This document shows positions 8,657-17,859 of a stretch of DNA of 64,000 nt, in pieces. The stretch's first letter is position 1, and every line of letters starts with the position of its first letter. A program made the position numbers and the translations under genes. Origin of the DNA: Glaciimonas sp. CA11.2 (lineage in GTDB: Bacteria > Pseudomonadota > Gammaproteobacteria > Burkholderiales > Burkholderiaceae_D); assembly GCF_034314045.1 (NCBI RefSeq), contig NZ_JAVIWL010000001.1, positions 1,488,001-1,552,000 of the forward strand, given 5' to 3'. Under the pieces are notes generated by a model, which was not told the DNA's origin, searched no databases, and saw nothing but the letters and a program-made list of their open reading frames with translations.

Positions 8657-9253
8657 ATGGAAGAATTGAATCAAAGCTTGTTTCTGCTCATTAATGCGCC
8701 TGCACATCCCACTCCCGCGTTGCTCATATTTGCCAAAGTGTGTGCTGAACAACTGATTTGGCTGATCCCGATTGCGGTATTGGTGGGCTGGTTGTCAGGT
8801 GCAGAGAAAACGCGAAAAATCATGCTGCAAGCGACTGTATCGGGCATCATCGGCATGTTGCTCAGCCAATTAATTGGTTTAGTCTGGCAGCATCCAAGAC
8901 CGTTTATGATCGGATTGGGCCATAACTTTGTCCCGCACGCCGCCGACTCATCTTTTCCAAGCGACCATTTGACCTTGTTATGGACGGTGGCATTCAGCTT
9001 TATTTGCCATCGTCGTGTCCGAGTGATTGGTCTGATGTTTGCTTTGATGGGGTTGCCAGTGGCATGGGCGCGAATTTATGTCGGCGTTCATTTTCCATTA
9101 GACATGCTAGGCGCAGCAGTGGTCGCGGTGGTGAGTGCCGGAATCGGATTATGGACGGCAAAATGGTATGTTGCGCAGACATTCCGTTATGCCACAGCAA
9201 TACATCGCTGGCTCTTCGGGCCGCTCATTCGGCGTGGATGGTTGATAAAATAA
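8657..9253 (+). CDS. PAP2-family membrane phosphatase (undecaprenyl-diphosphatase type)
   Basis: A 198-residue multi-pass membrane protein with the PAP2 acid-phosphatase signature: HPRP (residues 79-82), SSFPSDH (98-104, catalytic His104) and R139-x5-H145 followed by PLD. The compact size, the position of the SSFPSDH loop and the flanking helices match BcrC/YbjG proteins, which recycle undecaprenyl pyrophosphate on the periplasmic face and influence bacitracin resistance; related enzymes act on lipid A phosphates. It lies 184 bp upstream of a two-component system of the PmrAB/QseBC type on the same strand, which fits an envelope-modification role, but co-regulation is inferred. Confidence 0.82.
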   Translation: MEELNQSLFLLINAPAHPTPALLIFAKVCAEQLIWLIPIAVLVGWLSGAEKTRKIMLQATVSGIIGMLLSQLIGLVWQHPRPFMIGLGHNFVPHAADSSFPSDHLTLLWTVAFSFICHRRVRVIGLMFALMGLPVAWARIYVGVHFPLDMLGAAVVAVVSAGIGLWTAKWYVAQTFRYATAIHRWLFGPLIRRGWLIK

Positions 9254-9437
9254 CCAAAGCAGAATAGTTATTATCGGACATAAAGCGTTGGTTTTTCGTT
9301 ATATTAATGATGGGACTTTGGGCAAAACCGTCCCTGCAACGGACTTACCATCTCTGCGGACCACAACCGTATGCAAGCTAGAAAAGCACAACGCAGTAGG
9401 CGCGATTTGGCATAAGTCCTGACAATAAGGAATCATC

Positions 9438-10100
9438 ATGCGAGTATTGCTGGTTGAAGACGACCGAATGATCGGTGAAGCTGTTCAAGTGGCTTTACGC
9501 GACGCCAGCTACGCCGTGGACTGGGCGCATGACGGCTCAGCCGCGCTGATCGCCACGCAAACGGCGTCCTACGACCTGATGTTGCTCGACCTGGGATTGC
9601 CGCGTGTGGATGGCCTGGAAGTGTTGCGCCAATTGCGCCAACAAGGCAATTTGTTGCCAGTGCTGATTGTCACCGCACGCGACGCGGTGGATGATCGGAT
9701 ACGCGGGCTTGATCTGGGTGCCGACGATTATGTCGTCAAGCCTTTTGAAATGGGTGAGCTTCTGGCGCGGATGCGCGCATTGATACGTCGGCAGGCGGGT
9801 AACGCCACCCCGACCATGACCAATGGCACACTGAGCCTGGACCCAAGTACGCGAGAGGTTACAGTTGAAGGCATCGTCACTCGCCTGTCGGCGCGAGAAT
9901 TTTCGCTGATGCATGCATTGTTGCTGCGACCGGGCGCGATTTTATCGCGGCAAGAGCTGGAGAACCGGCTCTATGGATGGAATGAAGAAGTGGAAAGCAA
10001 CGCCGTCGAATTTCTGATTCATTCGATTCGCAAAAAGTTGGGTGCCACATCGATCAAGAATGTCAGGGGGTTGGGATGGATGGTGTCAAAGCAAAACTGA
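9438..10100 (+). CDS. OmpR/PhoB-family response regulator (PmrA/QseB-like)
   Basis: A 220-residue DNA-binding regulator. The receiver domain (residues 1-115) has acidic residues D8/D9, phosphoacceptor D51, T79 and K101. The C-terminal winged-helix domain has the family pattern LSAREFSLMHALLLRPGAIL and ends with the RGLGWMV wing. Overall it is closest to the QseB/PmrA/TctD branch. It overlaps the sensor kinase gene by 25 bp, so the two are co-translated. A ribosome site (AAGGAA) precedes the ATG. Confidence 0.93.
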   Translation: MRVLLVEDDRMIGEAVQVALRDASYAVDWAHDGSAALIATQTASYDLMLLDLGLPRVDGLEVLRQLRQQGNLLPVLIVTARDAVDDRIRGLDLGADDYVVKPFEMGELLARMRALIRRQAGNATPTMTNGTLSLDPSTREVTVEGIVTRLSAREFSLMHALLLRPGAILSRQELENRLYGWNEEVESNAVEFLIHSIRKKLGATSIKNVRGLGWMVSKQN

Positions 10101-11431
10101 ACCGCTCGCTGCAATTTCGTCTGTCGCTATGGTTATCACTGACGATTTTAGTGATGGCCATACTGGCCGGCGTGTTTTCATTTATTTCAGCTTTTCGCGA
10201 AGCCAATGATTTGCAGGACGATCAATTGCGGCAAGTCGCTGCGTTAGTCGATAGTCGTGGTCTTCCCCTTGCGACACCAACGCCCGCTAGCGTCGGCCAA
10301 ATGAAAGATGACGAATCACAGGTCATCGTACAAACCTTAGGTGATGCAAACTCGCATTATCCACTGGCATCAGGACATCTGGCGTTGCCGGACAATCTGG
10401 CAGATGGGCTACAAACGGCAACAGTTAATCGTGTGCCATGGCGCTTATTCGTGCGTAGCATAAACACGGGACAACGATTGGTGGTTGGTCAGCAAACCGC
10501 AGTGCGTGATGAAATTGCGCGCGATGGCGGCCTGAGAACGGTGATGCCACTGATAGTGCTCATTCCCTTGTTGATCGGTTTGATCAGTCTGATGATACGC
10601 GGCATGTTGCGACCAATCACCCGACTTTCCCACGAAGTTGACCAGCGTGACGATCAGGACATCCGCCCACTTGACGACCAGCACGTGCCGGATGAAATAC
10701 GACCATTGATAGGGTCAATCAACCGCCTGCTGCGGCGCGTTGCAGAGGCGATGGACGCACAGCGTCGTTTTATCGCCGATGCCGCACATGAGTTGCGCTC
10801 ACCGTTAACCGCATTATCGCTGCAAGCCGAAAATCTGGCTGCAACTAATCTCTCCCCGAAATCCCAGGAACGACTGATTCCGTTAAGGCAGGGATTACAA
10901 CGTGCCAAGAACTTGCTAGAGCAATTGCTGACACTTGCGCGCTCACAAAATACGCGAGGTGCACAGGCCACGCAACTTTCGGTTACGGCCGTGCTCCGAC
11001 ACGTCATGGAAGAGTTACTGCCAATGGCAGAAGCGAAAAGAATCGACATCGGCGTGGCTACCCACACTGACCGTGACTCCGACCTTACCTTGGTTGCATC
11101 AGAAGTAGAGTTCGTTGCGCTACTCCGCAATTTGCTAGAAAACGCGATTCGCTATACTCCAATTGACGGGACCATAGATGTACGCGTACGCACTGCGGAT
11201 GGCGCACTATGGATTGAAGTCGAAGATACCGGTCCGGGCATTGCTGAGCTGGAACGAGAGCGCGTTTTTGACCCGTTTTACCGCATTCTCGGTAATGACA
11301 GCGAAGGCTCTGGACTCGGACTCTCCATCGTCAAATCGATCGTCCTGCGCTTGCAGGGCACAGTCACATTGCAGAACGCACATCTAATCGCACCGTTTGG
11401 ACTAAAAGTCACCATTCGACTACCAGTCTGA
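10076..11431 (+). CDS. Sensor histidine kinase (QseC/PmrB-like)
   Basis: A 451-residue inner-membrane kinase: TM1 at about residues 18-40, a periplasmic sensor loop of about 110 residues, TM2 at about 154-174, then HAMP to about 227. The dimerisation/phosphoacceptor H-box is DAAHELRSPLTAL with His238. The ATPase domain has the N-box LLENAIRYTP, G1 DTGPGI and G2 GSGLGLSI. It phosphorylates the regulator encoded just upstream, with which it overlaps. The periplasmic loop has no clear acidic metal-binding cluster, so the signal (metal, antimicrobial peptide or other) is unknown. Confidence 0.93.
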   Translation: MDGVKAKLNRSLQFRLSLWLSLTILVMAILAGVFSFISAFREANDLQDDQLRQVAALVDSRGLPLATPTPASVGQMKDDESQVIVQTLGDANSHYPLASGHLALPDNLADGLQTATVNRVPWRLFVRSINTGQRLVVGQQTAVRDEIARDGGLRTVMPLIVLIPLLIGLISLMIRGMLRPITRLSHEVDQRDDQDIRPLDDQHVPDEIRPLIGSINRLLRRVAEAMDAQRRFIADAAHELRSPLTALSLQAENLAATNLSPKSQERLIPLRQGLQRAKNLLEQLLTLARSQNTRGAQATQLSVTAVLRHVMEELLPMAEAKRIDIGVATHTDRDSDLTLVASEVEFVALLRNLLENAIRYTPIDGTIDVRVRTADGALWIEVEDTGPGIAELERERVFDPFYRILGNDSEGSGLGLSIVKSIVLRLQGTVTLQNAHLIAPFGLKVTIRLPV

Positions 11432-12054
11432 ATCTGCTGCATTGCTCTTAACTTCGTAGTTGTTGAAATAACTATCAAACACTTCAGACCCTGATAGCGC
11501 TAGCCTGGGTCATCGATTTTCTACGCATTGCGTTAGACGACAAAATAAACCTATTTCTTCAAGTCACTCATAGCCGGTCATGTTAAGACGATGGCTTAAC
11601 GTTACATATCCCCGTGCAGAATGCGGAAGGTAAAGGAATTTTATGTCAATTACAGAATACTCTTACCTAGAAAGAGATAGTTCCCATATTAATCCTTCCG
11701 TGTAATTTGTAAAATTCGGCTGCGTATTTGATGTGAGCCAGTGCAAATATTTCCTGCATAAGGTCTTGAGTAATACCAACTGAAATACGCCTTATTAATC
11801 AGGGGCTGTTGACCTATGTTTTGGGAAATTTCATTAAAACCAAAATGAACTACCAGCGTCACATGCCATTGTTGCAGCTCCTTGCCGGTGCAATACGACG
11901 CCGCTCCAATCTGCATCGACATGCAACGCCTGCCGCGTGGGAAAACACAAATAATATGTCAAGAGGCCTTATCGACAGGTTTAATTACAGAAGGTACTTT
12001 TACCTTCGCGACTTGATGCCAAATATTTAGCTATAAATGAAGAGAAAGAAAACA
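11432..12054. other. Upstream block of repeat-protein gene A
   Basis: No gene recognised. From about 11520 onward the DNA is recognisably homologous to the stretches before the two following repeat-protein genes (about 14510-14820 and 17290-17610). Shared blocks include AATTTGTAAAATT followed by TGCGTATTTGA (near 11707 and 11730), AATACCAACTGAAAT (11773-11787) and GGGCTGTTGACCTATG (11804). It therefore belongs to the duplicated unit and probably carries the promoter and a long 5' leader. Confidence 0.55.
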
Positions 12055-14250
12055 ATGCAACAAACAAAGTGGTTAAAGAAAATGTCCTATACAGTGGCTG
12101 CGTTTGGGTTACTGACTATTGCACAAACGGCTGTTTCCAGCCCAGCTCTTTATGATGCAAGAGGTCAATCCAAGGCTGGTCAGAACACGGATGCAGAAAA
12201 AGTAACGCCAAACAGAAAACTAAAATCTAATCATACCAAGTCGACGCAGGACTACCTGGACGGGATGAAACTAGATTTCACTCAGGTTAAGTTGGCGGAC
12301 GGTAGCATACGCGTAACCGCTAATGCCAACAATCCAAAAATGCCAATTCCACCGACGCAAATCGAATATTACTGGTCGGCACCCTCTAATTCAGTTGATC
12401 ATTATCCTGCATCAGACTCAGAACAGGGCGAGTCCTCGACGCTTACATTTACAATGCCCCCAACACAGCTTGAACAATACGAATTTGGTATGACGGGCTA
12501 CGAAAAGGCGAACCAAAGCGTCTACGCTATTATCAATACTGTCATTGTTCCCATCGAATCCACGCAAGCTTACGTGAACGGGCTAGAAACTAATATCACG
12601 CAAACGAAGTTAGCAAATGGCGCAATACAGGTTGTCGCCAAAACCACCAATCCAACTGTTCAAATATCGCCAAAACCGGTGGAATTCTATTGGCAGGGGC
12701 CGCCTGATTCAGTTGATCATCATCCCGCTACTGAGTCCGAGCGAAGCAAGTCTTCAACGGCTACGTTCACCATGCCAGCGACACAAACCGAAAAATACGA
12801 TTTCCACATAGAGGCAGCTGAAAAAGGAAACGCTAAAGTTTTTGCCATTGTCAGTACTCCCATTGTCCCTATTGGGTCGACGCAAGCCTACCTGAACGGA
12901 CTAAAGCTTAATGTTACACAATCAAAATTGCCGAATGGCGCAATAGAAGTCGTCGCAAAAGTCAGCAACCCTGATATACAAACCTCGCCAACGCCAGTAG
13001 AATATTTTTGGGAAGAACCATCGGGTTCAACTGATTATCGTCCTGAATCAGAAGCTGAACGGAGCGAATCTTCGACAGTAACATTTACGATGCCTGCTGC
13101 ACAAACTGAAAAATACGATTTTAATGTAATCGGTACCGACAAGAAAAACTATAACGTTTACACCTACATTAATGCCCCAATTACGCCTCTTAGGTCGCAT
13201 CAGTCGTTTCTAAACGTCTTTCAGGCGCGCGATGCGCGATCTACATTGAAAAGCAGCGACACAGGAGCATCGACTCAGTCGATTCAAGATTTCGTAGCTG
13301 GCTTAAAGCTTGATGTCACACAAGATAAATTAGCCAATGGCGAAACTAAAGTGGTTGTCAAAGCCATTAATCCTGATGTCCCAACTCCGCCAACACCATT
13401 GAGCTACTTCTGGCTAGGACCCAAAGGTGCAACCGAACATAATCCGATACGGGGCGAGAGGACTGAGTTGTCTACGTTTTCCTATATGATGCCGGCGGCA
13501 CAAACTGAAACCTATCAGTTCATGATCTCAGCATATGACAAGAACACTGACAAATTCATCGATTTTGTAAAGACGAAAATTACACCAGCGGAGTCGACGC
13601 AAGCCTTTCTGAACGGATTGACGCTTGATACTACCCAAACCAAGTTAGAAAACGGTGCAACCCGAGTAGTAGTGAAGACTAACAACCTGCATACCCCTAC
13701 ATCGCCGACACCAGTCGACTATTTCTGGAGAGGGCCAAAGGGTTCTACCGATCATCACCCAGTCAGTGGTGAACGCACTGAGCTTTCAACATTTGAATTT
13801 ACGATGCCTGCGGAACAAAATGAAAAATATAATTTCTATGTCACAGGGTATGAAGAGGGCAATAATAATGTAAGCGCTATGCATACGACTTCTATTGTTC
13901 CAATCGGGTCGACGCAAGCCTTTCTGAATGGCTTGACGCTTCATACCACACAAACCAAGTTAGAAAGTGGCGCAACCAGAGTCGTTGTTTATGCCAGCAA
14001 TCCGCATGAGGCGACCCCTCCAATGCCAGTAGACTACTTCTGGAGGGCCCCAACGGGCTCAACAGAACATTATCCAGTCAGTGGAAAGCGCACTAAGCTT
14101 TCAACATTTGAATTTACGATGCCAGCGGAAAAAATTGAAAAATACAATTTTTATGTCACAGGATACGAAGAGGGGAATGATAAAGTTAGCGCTATGCATA
14201 CAACTTCCATTGTCCCGGTCGGGTCGACGCAAGCCCCTTCAAAGAATTGA
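12055..14250 (+). CDS. Secreted six-repeat protein A (unrecognised family)
   Basis: About 731 residues. The N-terminus (MQQTKWLKKM, then a hydrophobic core ending AVSSP) is a Sec signal peptide. The mature part holds six tandem repeats of about 100 residues. Each starts S-T-Q-x-[YF]-x-N-G-L, continues with a K-L-x-[NS]-G strand, a VVVKA-NP strand, a P-V-[ED]-Y-[FY]-W strand, an S-T-x-x-F-T-M-P-A motif, and ends with Y-x-F and a x-x-P turn; this looks like an Ig/PKD-like beta sandwich. A linker of about 30 residues precedes repeat 4. The upstream ATG at 12037 is in frame, but the two paralogues begin at the position equal to 12055. The gene ends abruptly (STQAPSKN) where the next repeat begins, and that repeat survives only as debris. 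Function unknown; adhesin or matrix protein is a guess. Confidence 0.8.
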   Translation: MQQTKWLKKMSYTVAAFGLLTIAQTAVSSPALYDARGQSKAGQNTDAEKVTPNRKLKSNHTKSTQDYLDGMKLDFTQVKLADGSIRVTANANNPKMPIPPTQIEYYWSAPSNSVDHYPASDSEQGESSTLTFTMPPTQLEQYEFGMTGYEKANQSVYAIINTVIVPIESTQAYVNGLETNITQTKLANGAIQVVAKTTNPTVQISPKPVEFYWQGPPDSVDHHPATESERSKSSTATFTMPATQTEKYDFHIEAAEKGNAKVFAIVSTPIVPIGSTQAYLNGLKLNVTQSKLPNGAIEVVAKVSNPDIQTSPTPVEYFWEEPSGSTDYRPESEAERSESSTVTFTMPAAQTEKYDFNVIGTDKKNYNVYTYINAPITPLRSHQSFLNVFQARDARSTLKSSDTGASTQSIQDFVAGLKLDVTQDKLANGETKVVVKAINPDVPTPPTPLSYFWLGPKGATEHNPIRGERTELSTFSYMMPAAQTETYQFMISAYDKNTDKFIDFVKTKITPAESTQAFLNGLTLDTTQTKLENGATRVVVKTNNLHTPTSPTPVDYFWRGPKGSTDHHPVSGERTELSTFEFTMPAEQNEKYNFYVTGYEEGNNNVSAMHTTSIVPIGSTQAFLNGLTLHTTQTKLESGATRVVVYASNPHEATPPMPVDYFWRAPTGSTEHYPVSGKRTKLSTFEFTMPAEKIEKYNFYVTGYEEGNDKVSAMHTTSIVPVGSTQAPSKN

Positions 14251-14310
14251 TGATTGAACGCACGCAAACCATGTTAGAAAGTGACTCGACCAAAGCACTG
14301 CTAATAGTGC
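14227..14310 (+). pseudogene. Debris of a further repeat after gene A
   Basis: After the stop of gene A the DNA still matches the start of a repeat unit: ACGCAAACCATGTTAGAAAGTG at 14262-14283 parallels the Thr-Gln-Thr-Lys-Leu-Glu-Ser codons of intact repeats. The frame has been broken by small indels just before, which created the TGA stop. So protein A was once longer or lost its last repeat. Confidence 0.5.
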
Positions 14311-15019
14311 GGTAATAATTTAGTCAAAATCTTCTTTACAATCCTCGCTTTGCGCTCTCTATGATAGCAAAGCGAGGAACCTTAATTTGACAATTCTAAG
14401 ATTGGTGTAGGACTGACCCTCGCAGTTTCCACATCCGTCACCCCCTTCAAGCCACGCAAGAATCGCTCAGCGCCTTGCCACCAACATTTCCTCTGCCGAT
14501 GGCTTCTTTTTATTGAGTTAGACGGCACAAAAGGATAACGGCATCAGGTCACTTATCACTGCTCCGTTTATGCTTTTATAGAACGCCACACAAGACTGTT
14601 CGACATTAAGCAACTACAGAAATCTTACCGAAATTATAGAATTTTCTTGCTACGTTAGAGATTGCTCTCATATCTATCTTTCTGTGTAATTTGTAAAATT
14701 GGATTGCGTATTTAATGTGGTCAGAGAAATATTTTATGGATGCGGTATCTATTAGTGAAAACTGAAATAAGTCTGTTTAATCAGAGCCTGTTGACATACG
14801 ATTTAAGAACTACGTTCAATACCTACACGCATCTAGGGCAAAGTGGTGCGTGGCACAGTTGCAACCGCTTCCTGCCTTCCTATCTTATCGCGACACCTTC
14901 GCACCCATAAAATCATATATCAACAAGCCTTATCAATAGGATTAATTATGGAGGCGTTTTTCACCTTCGTGAATTGCTACAAAAAATCTTACAATCAATC
15001 CAGAGAAAGAAAGAAAGAA
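14251..15019. other. Intergenic part of the tandem unit (A to B)
   Basis: 769 bp: repeat debris, the conserved hairpin, then sequence homologous to the regions before genes A and C, including a GTGTAATTTGTAAAATT block near 14683-14699, AACTGAAATAAG near 14760 and CCTGTTGACATACG near 14788. An in-frame ATG at 14843 would extend gene B, but the stretch is non-coding in the other copies and the added residues do not match them. Confidence 0.55.
14343..14377 (+). terminator. Conserved hairpin downstream of gene A
   Basis: Arms CCTCGCTTTGC (14343-14353) and GCAAAGCGAGG (14367-14377), 11 bp, perfect. The same hairpin lies after genes B and C. No T-tract follows, so it may be a transcript-stabilising or Rho-linked structure rather than a classical terminator. 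Confidence 0.55.
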
Positions 15020-16888
15020 ATGAAACAAACAAAGTGGCTAAAGAAGATGTCCTATACTGTTGCCGCGTTCGGACTGCTGAGTGTTGCTCAAACCGCCGTT
15101 TCCGCCCCGGTTCTTTATGATAAGACAGGTAAAGTGAAGGCAAGTCAAAGCGCGGGTATAGCAGAAGTGGCACCAGACAATAAACTGAAGTCTCATGTCA
15201 GCACCGCCGAGTCGACGCAAACCTACCTTGACGGGATGAAGCTAGACTTAAGCCAGGTTAAATTAGCAGATGGTAGAATCCGCGTGACCGCTCATGCCAG
15301 CAATCCGAAAACGCCAATTCCGCCGAAGCAAATCGAATACTACTGGTCGGCTCCCTCTAATTCAGTTGATCATTATCCGGCATCAGAATCAGAACAAGGC
15401 GAGTCCTCGACGTTCACATTTACGATGCCCGCAACACAGATTGAAAAATACAAATTTGGTATGATGGGTTCCGAAAAGACAAACGATGGCGTCTACGCGA
15501 TTATCAATACTTTCATTGTCCCCATTGAATCGACGCAAGCTTATCTGAACGGACTAGAACTTAATGTCACGCAAACCAAGTTAGCAAATGGCGCAATACA
15601 AGTAATCGCCAACGCCAGCAATCCGGATATGCAAACTTCACCAACACCAGTGGGATACTTCTGGAAGGCCCCATCGAATTCAACTGATCATCATCCTGAA
15701 TCTGAATCAGAAGAAAACGAATCTTCGACGTTCACATTTACTATGCCCGTAGCACAGACTGAAAATTACAGACTTAATCTGCTAGGCTACGAAAAAGAGA
15801 ACACCAAGAATGACACTTATCTTAATGCATCAATTACGCCTCTTAAGGCCCAGCAAGCGCTTCTGAACAGCTTGCAACCTCGCGATGCGCAAGCTACATT
15901 AAAAGGCAGTGTCACCGAGGCATCGATTCAGTCGATCGAAGATTACGTAGACGGGTTAGAGTTTGATGTCACGCAAGATAAATTAGCCAGTGGCGAGACG
16001 AAAGTGGTCGTCAAAGCCATTAATGCGGATATGCCAACCCAGCCAACATCGTTGAGCTACTTTTGGAGAGGCCCCAAAGGTGCGTCCAACCATGATCCGA
16101 TAGCGGGCGAGACTACGTCGTCTACATTCACATTTACGATGCCGGCTGCACAAACTGAAACCTACCAGTTCATGATGACAGCATATGATGCAAACAATGA
16201 AGGTTACAGCGGCATTGTAAAGACACTGATCACCCCCGCAGAGTCAACGCAAGCCTTCCTCAACGGATTGACACTTGATACCACACAAACCAAGTTAGAA
16301 AGCGGAGCAACCCGAGTAATAGTCAAGGCTAACAATCCGCACATGCCTACATCGCCAACACCGGTTGAATATTTCTGGACAGGGTCAAGGGGTTCAACGG
16401 AGCATCAACCGGCCATTGGCCAGCTCACCCATTCTTCAACATTTGAATTCACGATGCCTGCGACACAAGATCAAAAATACACTTTTGTTGTCACAGGATA
16501 CGAAGAGGGGCGTGATAAAGTTAGCGCTACTCATATCACTTCGATTATTCCAGTTGGGACGACGCAATCCTTCCTAAACGGATTGAAGCTTCATGCCACA
16601 CAAACCAAGTTAGAAAGTGGTGCAACCCGAGTCGTTGTTCAGGCCAGCAATCCGCATGAAGCGGCTCCTCCAATGCCGGTAGAATATTTATGGAAAAAAC
16701 CAAGTGGCTCAACGGAGCAGCATCCGGACCATCCGCTCACGGATTCTTCAACATTTGAATTTACAATGCCTGCCGGACAAACTGAAAAATACAGCACCAA
16801 CGTGACAGGATATCAAAAGGATAAACATTCTGTTTCTTCTTTTTTCAAAATTTCTATCGAGCCGGTTTTAGAGGTTAACCCACTCTAA
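15020..16888 (+). CDS. Secreted five-repeat protein B (paralogue of A and C)
   Basis: About 622 residues from the ATG at 15020, which gives the same leader as the paralogues (MKQTKWLKKM, hydrophobic core, AVSAP). It has five about-100-residue repeats of the same type as protein A; one N-terminal repeat present in A and C is missing, so the copy differs by whole-repeat loss. The linker before the third repeat (QPRDAQATLKGS pattern) corresponds to that before repeat 4 in A and C. The last repeat ends in a distinct C-terminal cap (about 25 residues, ending EVNPL), shared with C but absent from A. No enzymatic motif, no cysteines in the mature repeats and no LPXTG-like or autotransporter anchor; export by Sec is the only visible route. 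Confidence 0.8.
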   Translation: MKQTKWLKKMSYTVAAFGLLSVAQTAVSAPVLYDKTGKVKASQSAGIAEVAPDNKLKSHVSTAESTQTYLDGMKLDLSQVKLADGRIRVTAHASNPKTPIPPKQIEYYWSAPSNSVDHYPASESEQGESSTFTFTMPATQIEKYKFGMMGSEKTNDGVYAIINTFIVPIESTQAYLNGLELNVTQTKLANGAIQVIANASNPDMQTSPTPVGYFWKAPSNSTDHHPESESEENESSTFTFTMPVAQTENYRLNLLGYEKENTKNDTYLNASITPLKAQQALLNSLQPRDAQATLKGSVTEASIQSIEDYVDGLEFDVTQDKLASGETKVVVKAINADMPTQPTSLSYFWRGPKGASNHDPIAGETTSSTFTFTMPAAQTETYQFMMTAYDANNEGYSGIVKTLITPAESTQAFLNGLTLDTTQTKLESGATRVIVKANNPHMPTSPTPVEYFWTGSRGSTEHQPAIGQLTHSSTFEFTMPATQDQKYTFVVTGYEEGRDKVSATHITSIIPVGTTQSFLNGLKLHATQTKLESGATRVVVQASNPHEAAPPMPVEYLWKKPSGSTEQHPDHPLTDSSTFEFTMPAGQTEKYSTNVTGYQKDKHSVSSFFKISIEPVLEVNPL

Positions 16889-17859
16889 GTGGCACAGTAA
16901 TAATTTAATCGACTCTTCTTAACAATCCTCGCTTTGCTCTCTTCATAAGAGCAAAGCGAGGAAACTCATAGTGGCACCCTGAAGTCCGATAGCCAGCAGG
17001 CGCTCACAATTTCCCATAGCTATCAACGCTTTTCAAACTACTCAAAGACAGCGCGACATACGATCATTGCAGCATTCCTTCAAAGGGTGATGTCGTAAAA
17101 TATCAATTTCAAAATTTGGCGTTACTACGCTGCGATTACGCGCACATATTCCTCTAATCCCTTATTCTAAATTCGATGTTCTTGTCGCAAAAATTCTGCC
17201 AACGATGTCCCGCGCACCAAATACCAAGCACACTTTTAGCACCTTGCCATTTCCATTTTCTCGGTTAATCGACTCTCCACACATTGCGTCAGACCACAAA
17301 AAAACTATCACTTTAGGTCACTTATAACTTATCGGGTTATGGCTATCCAAAGACGCGACATAATGTTGTGCAGATTTAGGCAACTACAGGAATCTTATAC
17401 ACATTAGAGAATCCTCTTACGTCGTTAGAGATTGTTCTGGTATCAATCCCTCTTTATAATTTGTAATATTAGCCTGCGTATTTGACATGGTCAGAGAAGT
17501 ACTTCATGCATCCGATCATTGATTAATACCAACTGAAATGGGCCTGATTACGCAAGGCCTGTTGACATATGATTTTGGAAATTGCGTTAAATTCAAAATG
17601 TGTACAGCAAAGCGCCTGGCAAAGTTGGGAACCGCTCCGACAAACCATGCAGAACCAGCACACGTTAGGTTTGAGCTTGCCGCTACATTCTATCGTACCG
17701 CTACGTCGCCTCGCTCCACATTCATTCGTAGCGCCGGCCGCAACCTCGTACCCCCCAATCATAAGTCAACAGGCCTGATAAACATGCTTAGTTACGGGGG
17801 TGCTTTACCTTCGCGAACTAATACCAATAATCCTACAATCAATCCAGTGAAAGAAAGCG
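16889..17859. other. Intergenic part of the tandem unit (B to C)
   Basis: 971 bp without a supported gene. It contains the gene B hairpin and, from about 17290, the conserved upstream block (TTTATAATTTGTAATATT near 17450, TAATACCAACTGAAAT at 17525-17540, GCCTGTTGACATATG near 17557). Short frames here on either strand follow the repeat homology and not a protein. Confidence 0.55.
16927..16961 (+). terminator. Conserved hairpin downstream of gene B
   Basis: 14-bp perfect arms, CCTCGCTTTGCTCT (16927-16940) and AGAGCAAAGCGAGG (16948-16961), with a 7-nt loop. Same structure and place as after genes A and C. Confidence 0.6.

Noticed and set aside
14843..15019. 59-residue N-terminal extension of repeat protein B
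   Set aside because: The paralogues start at the position equal to 15020, the signal peptide begins there, and the extension matches non-coding DNA of the other units.
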